Assembly: GCA_004794655.1 (NCBI GenBank)
Contig: SMMW01000033.1
Coordinates: 2,359,501-2,423,500 of the forward strand
Source: Marisa cornuarietis
Taxonomy: Eukaryota > Mollusca > Gastropoda > Architaenioglossa > Ampullariidae
Reading direction: 5' to 3'
DNA length: 64,000 nt
Below, one piece after another: positions 38,722-48,170 of this stretch. Each line of letters begins with the position of its first letter. The stretch's first letter is position 1. The notes beneath the pieces were generated by a model. That model did not search any database. It was given only the letters and a program-made list of their open reading frames with translations, and had not been told where the DNA came from. A program made the translations under genes and the position numbers.

Positions 38722-40430
38722 GTTCACATTGCGGGAAGAGAAACAACACGAGAGGGAAGTGTAACAATAATAACTCCTCCGTGTGTACTTCAGACAGGTC
38801 AGAGTGTTATTTAATATAGTAACCTTTTTTAACATTCTATTACTGACCATAGCTGAAAATATGGTAATTGATTCTAATTACAGTAAACAGCTGAATACAT
38901 ACTACTTCAGGCTGAACCCTCATCACTATTTTTATGACTGTAGCTAAATACATATTCTTTTACATCTTACTCCGGACTGAAACTAGAAACATACTCACTG
39001 CATCCTGTTGCAGGCTGCAATTGGAAAGATAAGTAGCACTAACCTCCCACTAATACAAACAAAGCAGTCGACAGACAAACGACAGAAGACCGAATGCAGT
39101 TCTTTGTTTTGCTTAATGATATATATGGAAAAACAAGATAATAACGGTAACATTACGTACCCGTAAGATTAAAGAGATAACCTAAATAGAGATCTAATTA
39201 GGTGGAGATATATATCCATTTATCTGTCTACATGTCTGTCTATCTATATGTTTACAAGGCCGGCTGCATTGTTGTGTTAAAGCTTTCGACGTGAAAAACC
39301 GATTCCCTCTCCGTCTGGTCTAACCATTCATCTATTTGCACAACGAGAATTCAGTTTAAATTCTATGCTCCTCTGGGTCCTATAATTTTATACTTTGGTC
39401 GTGCCGACAAGAAAATAGAGTATAAGAAACAAGAAATGAGAAAGAAAAAAAGACATAAAGAAGGAAATTTGAAAAATACATAATTATTCTGAGGGATGTT
39501 ACTGCCAACCAGTAGTTGCTTACATTTTGTGCTGCATTCCACGGTGTTTTTATCTAAGCGTTTTTCGTTCAAAGAAGCGAGGTTTTTTTTTCTTATTCAA
39601 AGAATAGGTCCAAAGGTGCACTGTTCAGAGACGCGGATGTTAATAAAGGCCAGATGAAGATCTAGTTGATGACAATGGATTAAGGACAAAGTCGAGGTTT
39701 CATGATTTATTGTACGGAAAATGCTGGAATTGGCACCCCTTCAGAAAAAGAGCTCAACCAACAGTCTCATCAAGACACAACGATAAATGCCAAGAAATGA
39801 TGTATTAAAATGTCGTGACTGGCGAGAGAAAAATCCCTTTGAGTTTTTTTATCGCAGCTAAACCAAACACTAAAAAAACAAAGAGAGCTAGAGGTATCAA
39901 CTTGTCGAGATGATGAGATCTTAACAAATATAAATACAAACTGTGTGTATGACAGTAACTTATTATGTGTCTATATGGCAAGAACAGCTGCACTGTTTTG
40001 CTTCTCACGAAGTGCACAGCAGGCAGACCCTAAGCAAAACAACTTTCTAATTAAAAAAAAAAGTTTTGTTTTGCTTTTCTTATCAGAAGAAGCCGGTGTT
40101 TGTGGATCAGTTTACTCTTGTTTTTAATTCCGTGCTGTATGTAGTATTAGTATTGTAAATAATGATTTATTGTATTTTTTTGGTCATCTGTCATGCATGT
40201 TTTCTTTCATTTCTCCGAAAGTGTGATAAAGTGTCTAATTTCCCCCTAAATCAAAAAAGTCTTTCTCTCTCTCTTATCGTGTATTTACGTGTGTATACGT
40301 TTGTTGTGTGTGTGTGTTTTTTTAAAACTGTACTAACTGTACTTTGACACGGAAAACACTTTGTGCCTAATATTCAGCGGAAAAATTGTTGTTGTAAACG
40401 TTTTGGAGCTTCACTGCGTTTCCCCGACAG
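38722..40430. other. Intron or intergenic, no gene recognised
   Basis: AT-rich. A 44-base open segment at 38971-39014 on the minus strand has a strong acceptor (CTTATCTTTCCAATTGCAG) and a good donor (CCGGA then GTAAGA), and is included in the gene A chain finding. Confidence 0.35.
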
Positions 40431-40435
40431 GTGCC

Positions 40436-40634
40436 AACATTACCGGACGTGACGCACTGTACACTGAAGACTTGCTGCATGACGTCACAGGTGCCAGGTC
40501 CCGCACTTGTCCCACGTGACAGTCACGTGTCAGATCCCAGGCTGTGACTCCTCCTCACCACGATGGGCGGGGTGAACAGTGTCAGCACCTGTCTCCCCCA
40601 GGTTGACGTCAGCGCGGCAGCACCTGCTTGCATG
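40436..40634. promoter_or_regulatory. CRE and E-box island
   Basis: In under 200 bases: perfect CREs at 40480-40487 and 40604-40611, a CRE half-site around 40449, two CACGTG E-boxes at 40513-40518 and 40524-40529 spaced exactly 11 bases (one helical turn), several CAGGTG/CACCTG boxes, and a GC box GGGCGGGG at 40565-40572. The patch is clearly GC-richer than its flanks. This looks like a promoter or enhancer bound by CREB/ATF and bHLH factors; which gene it serves is unknown. Confidence 0.5.
40563..40634 (+). CDS. Possible first coding exon with N-myristoylation motif
   Basis: An ATG in strong Kozak context (ACGATGG) inside the CRE/E-box island opens 24 codons, MGGVNSVSTCLPQVDVSAAA then PACM. 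They reach a donor-like GTAAGC at 40635; without splicing the frame stops at 40644-40646. Gly2 with Ser6 matches the N-myristoylation rule. No downstream + strand exon was identified. The reverse strand is also open here in two frames, so the call is tentative and the motif could be chance. Confidence 0.2.
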
Positions 40635-40639
40635 GTAAG

Positions 40640-42455
40640 CAGCTAGCCTTATAAGACGCTTTGTACGATGCCGCTTGTATAAGATCACGCGTCACAGATT
40701 GGCGCAAGCTGCCTCTTGGAAAGTGTGTGTGCGTGTGGAGGGATGTTCTCTTTCAGAAGATTAAAACAACCTTCACCTGTATGCCTAGCACCTCGCCCTC
40801 CTGTCAGCAAACTGCCCTTTCGACAGACTCCACTTCTAAACAAGCACTCAACAGGCGCTTTGCTTGTGAGCGAATTGATGGAGTCGAACTTGGAAAATAA
40901 AGACCGACCCAACGTTAGTTGGTCGAGGCACATGGTGAGGGGGAGGGGGGGCGGGAAGGAGAGAGAGAGAGAGGAAAGGAACTCCAGGAAGGAGCCGAGT
41001 CTGGTTACACTACTCGGGAGCCACCAGCGCATGATAGAGAGAAAAAGAGAGGAAGACATTTCGTCCCGTGGTGCGTGATTCATTCTACGCCGCTGTAAGA
41101 GATGCTTTCTCACGGTCGCAAAGAACTCAGTTGAGGGACGAAGTTTGGTGGGCGGGGAGAAAGGACGGGTGGGTTGAGAAGGGAAGGATGAGAGTTTTTG
41201 GAGAGAGACTAGTGTGAGAGAAAGAGAGTTTTGGCGAGCGTTCGCCAGGACTCAGCAGTTTTCTGCTGCTGTGACCGCTGCCTTTCCGGTGAACGTTGAG
41301 GGGGCCGCTCCTGCATTGTTTGGCAAGCCGGAACAGCCCTGTAGCTGGTGATGCCAAATTTCACTGATTTCCACGGGCATTCTCAAGTACCGGCTGACGT
41401 ACTCTGCGGGGCCACTTGGCACGCGCAAGCACGTGTTTGTGTATGTGAGCGCACGCGATTTTGTCTATATGCGTATATAGATGTGTTTGTGAGTGTGTAT
41501 GAGCGTGATTATGACATATAGTTTGACATGTTTGTCCTGTGTGTTTTATTGGTCTCTAGTTCATGTGGACGTACATGCATCTAGACATTTATATGTGTGT
41601 ATGTGTTTGAATGTGTGTTTATTTAAATACGTGTGCGTATGTATCTTTGAATTGGTGGGGTTTTTTTTCAAAATTTGGGGTGCTGGAAGATCATAAGGGT
41701 GGCAAAATATGGCCTCTGTACGTGTCAGCTTGCTGCGTTCCCCACCCTCGTCTCACACACACCAATATGTGAGCATGTCATATTATACTGTTCGCACTTT
41801 TTTTATAAAGATCTGAGGATCTTTCCTTTACTTACATTCTTGATTTCACTATTTACCTTTTGACCCTCTCCATCATTTGAAATTCTGCTCCTGTTTATTA
41901 GAGACTGTCCTGCGCGCCAGGGATGACAAGAGTATGACAAATGTCGCGCATTATTCAGCACCCTCCCGGTCGCCGCCACCCTCAGCCCCTCCCCTTATTC
42001 CGCTTTCGATGATACATTTGGCATTTCAACATCAGCATGCAGAACATGAATACTACATTTCATCAAAACATATGTTTGTAACTTTCTCACAAAGAGTCAT
42101 TGGAAAAAAGGCAACACTTAGAAAGTTTTACAGCAAACTGTTGTTAAAGATCTACAGGATACACTTTCTATGGAAAGTGGTAGTGGTGGTGGTGGGGGGC
42201 AGGAGAGTAGGATTAGGTTGATATATTTTCTTTTAATGATACCTATCTTCAATATTTCAGCGAATAGTACCCCCAACTCTTTCTGTTCACGAGAGAAAAC
42301 TCACAGAAACCTTGTGCAAGTGCTGTCACGAGATGCTGAAGCTTAATTAACAAGGAATCACGTGCACAATGTCAGTAGCCACTGGCTGGCTGACTAACGA
42401 GTGGCAGTCAGCTAAACTCCTTTAGACATGCACTTTACAAGCAGCTGCGGTTTAT
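40640..42455. other. Mixed region, candidate exon of gene A at 41857-41909
   Basis: The GC-richer flank of the CRE island continues to about 41400 with GA-rich tracts. On the minus strand, 41857-41909 lies between CATCCCTGGCGCGCAG and a strong donor (CAAAAG then GTAAAT). It encodes two bases plus QSLINRSRISNDGEGQK, ending in phase 0. Low confidence as a stand-alone exon. Confidence 0.25.
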
Positions 42456-42562
42456 CCAATCAGCAAGCACCTAACAGCGTGCTGGGATCATGGCTCCAGC
42501 TCTCCCATTGGCTGTAGCCCTCCCAATGGCAACATAAGCCAATCCATGATTCGATGAGGTCA
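42456..42562. promoter_or_regulatory. Cluster of four CCAAT boxes
   Basis: CCAAT occurs at 42456-42460, 42523-42527 and 42539-42543, and its complement ATTGG at 42507-42511. The last three are spaced about 16 bases. AGGTCA, a nuclear-receptor half-site, follows at 42557-42562. Four NF-Y-type boxes in 88 bases is promoter-like. Confidence 0.4.
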
Positions 42563-42578
42563 CACTGTCACCGTTCAA

Positions 42579-42580
42579 AT

Positions 42581-42611
<31 letters not shown>

Positions 42612-42620
42612 CGCACGCGC
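42579..42620. repeat. 42-bp alternating purine-pyrimidine tract
   Basis: (TG)n passes into (CG)n without breaking purine-pyrimidine alternation, so it is a strong Z-DNA-forming candidate. It sits 17 bases from the AGGTCA of the CCAAT cluster. Confidence 0.8.
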
Positions 42621-43254
42621 TTATAGAAAGGGAGTTTTACGCTAAGATTTTGGGAATTAAAATGGTAACTAACCCCAGGTAACCAAACCCGTTCACTTGA
42701 AAAAATCACTGTGCCTCGTTTGGTTTTTCAAAAGCTGGCTGTGCCCTGTAGTCTTTGTCTTCGTGCTTTTTGAATCACCAACAGTAAGGGTTATATATTT
42801 TGCTTAATGTTTTTTATCTTCTAGCGTTGAATACTAATATTCGCTGTATCGCCTGTCTTTTCTTCCATTTGTTTTCTTTTTTCCTGGTTGTGGGGAGAAG
42901 ATTCCTCAACAGAACTGTCAGTGCCAAGCAAAAATCAAGAGCCATCTTTTCCAGGTTTTTACTGGATTGCCAGAAGGATTGTGTTTTTTTCTGGTATTGC
43001 ACCTGAAGATGTTTTTACGTGCGCTGACACGCATGTGGTCTTCATTTCCTGTAGCATGATATAGCTGTTCTGAATGAGTTTAGTCTTCGCATTTATAGCA
43101 GTTACCAGAAAGATGAAATCTCTCGTTGGCAAATAATCAAGTGAGGAAACAATATATACAAACAACTTCACAATATGCATCTTGCATAAAGGTGTGTGTG
43201 TGTGTGTGTGTGTGTGTGATTGAGTGAGTGAGTGAGTGAGTGAGTGTGAGAGAG

Positions 43255-43312
<58 letters not shown>

Positions 43313-45149
43313 CTTGCAGTAGTTTTTACATGTTTCTTTTTCTTAAGAAAGAGTCCTCCTCATAAAAACCATTAAGATTGTAAACATTATATTTCTCAGA
43401 GTATGGAATATAATATTTGTGCATTAATGCTGTCAATATTTTGAACACAAAGGATCTAGATTTCTGTCTATATAAGCTTGACATGTTTTGTGTAACAGAC
43501 AAAACAATGGCTCTTCCAAGCACGAACCAGTTTTATTTTTTTGCGCACGCACACACACACACACACGACACGTTCGCCTCCTAAAGAAAAAATGAAGCAC
43601 GCTTTTCAACACTTTTTCTCTTTGTAATTTTCTACCAGCTTTTATGTGCACGTGAAGATCTGTAGACGTGATGATAGAAGATAAAAATGAGCAGGTATTG
43701 TGAAAGCTCTTGCACATCTAGAACAGAGGAGGAAAGGCTTCAGTATCAGTACAGCGGTATATCTAATGGCGCAATCACTCCACGCCACCATGTCTTTCAT
43801 GAAAAAAACCGTGCTCTCAATGCTTGTGTCAAGTTTGGATCAACAACAGGTGAGTTTTGTCATCAATAAAATTTCAGTAGGTGATGTTTTTATCAGGTAA
43901 CTTAGAACTGAACATCGGAAATCGGTCTACCTCTGACACTGTCAGGAAAAGAGTCATTCACGAGCAGCGCACGCTGAAAACTGAGGCTGGTTGTTTTATA
44001 CAACCCCTATTGCTCTCTCTCTCTCTCTCACACACACACACGCACACACAATGTATGTAAGCAATACTTTTACACATGCATAAACTATGTGAAAGAGGCA
44101 TTACGTTTGTACAGGAAGACACAAGCTGAGCATGCGTCCAGGAATATTGTACCAGGAATACAGTAGTTAATCTGAAAGGAATGTGCAGGAACACGTGAAG
44201 TGAATAATGACAGTGCCTCTGAGTCCCAGCAAAGTCGGATCCAGCGAAACCCAGCCTGAATCCGGCTCAGACTCTGTCACCATCTCTCAGCAAACCAAGC
44301 CAAAGTGTTCGGGCATCACGGCTTATACAAGAAAGGATTGGAGGTTGAAAAGGGGTTGGAAGTAAGTGATGGCGAGATAGGAAAGAGGGGCCTAGGAGCG
44401 CACAGTTCTTGCCAGCTCATCAACTTCTTCATCAATCAAAGTGTTGCAGAGATGAAAATCTCGACGGATCATCAGGACCAACCAAAGCCAGGAACAGGTT
44501 CGCGCAGTCGCTTACATACGGTCACTGCACTACGAGGATGAGTTTGTCTCTCTGAGACAGTCTGTCGAGTCTGCGGTGGGACAACGGGTTGGGGCATGAG
44601 GTTGTGGGCTACGTTGCTAGCAAGATGCTAAGTGCACTTCATTGCTTGCTATCTGGTTACGAACAGGCAATTTTCCATTTCGTGATCTTCCTGCTGAGGC
44701 ATGCATACAGCAGATGCCTGATTTAGTCCGCGGAAAAAAACACTGCGCCCACCCAGTAGAGATTTCCTGATAATCGATCAGACTTATTCCTGCCATCCAG
44801 CAGGGCGACCTTTTTGGACCCGGAGCTTCCCGACCGACACCATCAGCGCTGGGCACTAGCTAGGCGTCGTTATCGAAGATGTATTGATGCTTTTTAAATA
44901 TTTGCAAGGTAGCCACCATTGTCGTTGTCGTTACAATATATCGTCAAGCCTCGTTCCTGTGGTACAAGGTCAGCGTGAACGGTCTAACAGGGGGAGCTTT
45001 TCTTTAACTGACTGTGTTGAGCTCGATACAAAACATTGCTTCCCATTATCTGCGTTAAAACAGCAACCCCTCAGTTTTCGACATTTAATCAAGAAACATC
45101 ACCATCGCCGAAAAAGATTATCAATCTGCGATATTGCAAAATGTCCTAC
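42621..45149. other. Candidate first intron of gene A
   Basis: Contains a compound repeat at 43190-43311, CA runs at 43549-43566, and CT then CA at 44014-44049. Reverse-strand frames at 42814-43002 and 44617-44856 are open and mixed in composition but lack good splice pairs. Confidence 0.35.
43190..43311. repeat. Compound (TG)n-(GAGT)n-(AG)n-(TG)n
   Basis: Two TG blocks flank about six GAGT units and a short AG run. Confidence 0.95.
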
Positions 45150-45314
45150 CTTATAGTCTCCATCAACATAAAAATTCGATTCTCCTTTTAGGTACAGAGT
45201 AAACATATCTAGGTATGTGTCTTTGTTTTTGACCCAGTTCGATGGAGATATTTGTAGGCGTGTTTTTCGAGATTTAGGGAAATAATATTGTTCCACCGAC
45301 CTCAGCTTTGTCAT
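45150..45314 (-). CDS. Gene A, probable first coding exon (cilium-type promoter)
   Basis: Minus strand, ATG at 45314-45312, 55 codons to a donor (TATAAG then GTAGGA, exon end 45150), phase 0. The peptide starts MTKLRSVEQYYFPKSRKTRL; its end (LYLKGESNFYVDGDYK) resembles the first helix of a tetratricopeptide repeat. The frame is open upstream for about 17 codons to a stop, and an alternative acceptor lies there (CTTTTACAG), so an internal exon is possible. The ATG is preferred because a perfect X-box lies 153 bases upstream, the usual distance in cilium genes. Whether it joins the exons at 18-42 kb is inferred from strand and spacing only. Confidence 0.5.
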
Positions 45315-45466
45315 TTGAACAAAATAATGTATCCCACTAGACTGTAAAAGACTTTGTCGTTCACGCTACTTTCACACGAAGACCACATACCCGCAAAGTT
45401 TGTTTAGTGGGCAACCAGATAGTCTTCATCTGGACGGCGTGCCTAGCGCACCCTGCTGCCGAGGGA

Positions 45467-45479
45467 GTTGCTAGGCAAC
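45467..45479 (-). promoter_or_regulatory. RFX X-box
   Basis: On the minus strand GTTGCCTAGCAAC, a perfect match to GTNRCC-N(0-3)-RGYAAC, the RFX-family consensus used in promoters of ciliary genes. It lies 153 bases from the minus-strand ATG at 45314 and 142 bases from a + strand ATG at 45621. The surrounding 300 bases are GC-richer than the region. Confidence 0.6.
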
Positions 45480-45620
45480 TGCAAACTTTTACGACAACCA
45501 ATTGCACCACAAAACCGTCTCCAGCGAATGTTGCACACTTCGTGGAGAAGTGACTCGCAGCATTAAAACCACGATGTGAGCTTCGTTGGCCACCGCGCCA
45601 CCTGGTGCGAGGCGCCTAGA

Positions 45621-45872
45621 ATGGGTTTGGGCTTCAGCTGCAGGTGCAGCCAGACAGGGATAAAGGGAGGGGGTGGCAGTTTTGTCTCGGGAAAGACGTG
45701 CAGTTGGCGCTGTACATGTGTGGGTGGGCAGGGAGAGGATGTAAAGATCTTTGATGATCTCTACCTCACCGCGGCCTCAAAAACGCAAAAAAAGCCACAA
45801 AAATTTAAAGAAACTGGCGGGTATCAGGAGTACATCCAAAAACTGCTCTTTTATTGGCAGCGTGCAATGTAG
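45621..45872 (+). CDS. Possible small protein, divergent from gene A
   Basis: An in-frame ATG at 45621 gives 83 codons to TAG at 45870-45872. The frame is also open upstream to about 45576. The N-terminal part is Cys- and Gly-rich (MGLGFSCRCSQTG, then CSWRCTCVGGQGEDV) and the C-terminal part charged (FKETGGYQEYIQKLLFYWQR). It lies on the other side of the X-box from the minus-strand exon, as in a bidirectional promoter. No family recognised. The first good AATAAA is near 46117. It could be 5' UTR or chance. Confidence 0.25.
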   Translation: MGLGFSCRCSQTGIKGGGGSFVSGKTCSWRCTCVGGQGEDVKIFDDLYLTAASKTQKKPQKFKETGGYQEYIQKLLFYWQRAM

Positions 45873-47257
45873 ATGACTTACATTACATGACATGGAAATC
45901 GCTTCAATGTATAAAGTACACTAGACATAGAAACTTTACGGCGAATTTTCACCATCGTGTTTTGTTTTCATATGACGCCCACCCGCCTGTCATGAAAATA
46001 AGTGGTGGCAATTAGCAGATTTAGTCTTATTCTATACATAATTTCTTAGCAACAATGCATTTAATACAACACTAAGTATCGTGTTTCTTTTTTCTCTCTC
46101 GTCCACTGGTTTTAAAAATAAAAACCGGTTGCCTTATTAGTAATTGCAACGACAAACATAACCATTCAGTCTTGGGCGTTTTCTCTGCTTTTCTAAATAT
46201 TAGCCTGCGTTTGTGCAAGCTTTAGTGGAGGTAGCGCAGTAACACCAACAGTGTACTTGTGTTCTTACCTGCGATTTAATTGTCTGGACTACTCCCTACA
46301 CTTAAAAAAATCAGGTGCGTTTGCATATTGCACTACCTGAGGTTTGCGAGGAAAATGCAGCCAACTAAAGGTCATTGCTTTCAGCCGGCACATGACATTT
46401 ATACACAACCCTGAGACTGTTAATTACAGTGGGCTCTCAATTAACCAGCACTGAGGGATTGTTAGATTCCGGATAATTGTGTTTTCTGGGTGCTTAAGAG
46501 TTACTACTTTTGAAAAAAAGGCTTAACTAAAAATAATACTATAGCACAAACTATATTCGACTATAATTTCTGTAATGACTTGATATTAATATTAGTAACT
46601 GGAATCAAATTAAGACAAATAAATACAAGGTCAATTTAACTGTTTTGGTTCAGCGTGGCCCAACAACTGAAAATATGTTAATAAAGGTCAGTGGAGAATA
46701 TAATTATTAATCTCGCTTGTCTACGCTGCTGCTCGGTGCTTAAATTTCACAAGCTTCTCCCTCTTCACTTCCAGTAACATCCTCTCACGAAACTATTTCC
46801 TCATACAGGAAATTCTGTCCCTTTGCTAATGCAGATGGCGTTGAAAAGAACAACATTAACCCTCAACACCGCATAGAAGGTGAAGTAAAGGTCTGGTGCA
46901 CTATTAAGGGGAAGTAGCCTTGCACGGACGTTGGAGTCGTTCGTGATTCACTGCCCGCTAGCGGACATGCACGATTCAGCCCAGCACGTGAGGGGGGCAC
47001 GCGCATCGAGAAGACGATAGCTTTGGCACCGTGGGGCCTCCGACCGAGAGTGGTTCGACAAAGACTTTTGCTCCCACCCTAGCATTCGGTCCTGTAAAAT
47101 TTCCACTAATATTAGATAGGCAAAGAAACAAAATACACTGGAGGAGATCGCGGACATTAAATTAAAACAAAAAATAACATCGTTGCTTCTATAATATAGT
47201 GGGGTAGTTTTTAAATGAAGCTCTGTTTTTCGATTTTGCGTTCGCCTTCTTTTCCTT
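45873..47257. other. Intergenic, no gene recognised
   Basis: AT-rich DNA. A GC-richer segment at 46920-47060 has no assignable frame. Confidence 0.45.
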
Positions 47258-47440
47258 GGGGCGGTCCTGGAGCGACACGGTTAGTGACTGTTACCAATAC
47301 AGTGAGGATTGGGTGTCCTGGGTTCAGATCTTGTCTCGGGCACGTTGTTCTTTCTCTGAATGTGGCATCTGTTCACGTGGTTGGCTGTTTTGCCATGGTA
47401 TTGCATTAGATGCTTGCTCGGCGTAAAACACCGATTCCCC
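47258..47440 (+). mobile_element. tRNA-derived SINE copy 2
   Basis: Same family as the copy at 38544. It has GGCGGTCCTGGAGCGACACG then GTTAGTGAC (A-box-like), CTGGGTTCAGATC (B-box-like), TCTCTGAATGTGGCATCTGT, and a tail GGCGTAAAACACCGATT followed by C- and CAC-rich DNA. Most mismatches to copy 1 are point changes, so the copies are moderately diverged. Confidence 0.75.
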
Positions 47441-48133
47441 CATCCACCACCACCACCTTTTTTTCCCTTGCTTTGAGCACTTCGGGTAGGATGCATGAAC
47501 GCGTTGTTTTTCCCTTTTATCATCCACCTCATCCTCCTTTACCGTTCCGCAAAGAGTTTGTAGAGAAACAAATCGCTAAGCAGACCTTGTAACTTGCAAG
47601 CACTTAGGCAGAAAATAGGGACACCTATTCACCACATCCCTGGAGCAAAAGTTTAATCATTCGTCTCAATAGACGTCCCTCATGCTTCTTCTTTTTTTTG
47701 TACATTTTTTGTACAAGTATTAGCGAGCATGCCACGCTGAAACAGTTCAATCTTGAGGCGGTGCCAAGGGCTCACAACTCGAGGTCAGTGGAAACAGGCT
47801 GCCCCGATCCCTACTTGGAGCGAATTAGAGACGGGGGATAGATGGAGAGTAGGAAGTGGCGGTGTGTGGGAAATACAAGGTTTTAAGGAAGACACACGGC
47901 AAGCTTTTCTGTCACAATCAGCGCTGATCACTTCTACAAGTAAAGAAGGGTGGGTGAGTCATGTCTGTGAAGTCGTTTGAAGCAGTTATTTGCTATTTAC
48001 AAATGAAACCTGTCAAGATACAATGTTCGACGTTCAATGAATCCTGTATGCCTTTAATAAAATCCAGTCAGTCGTAAAATAAAGTCTGGTTTCCTAAAAA
48101 ATATATAAACGAGCTTTCTCTCACTCACTAATT

Positions 48134-48170
<37 letters not shown>

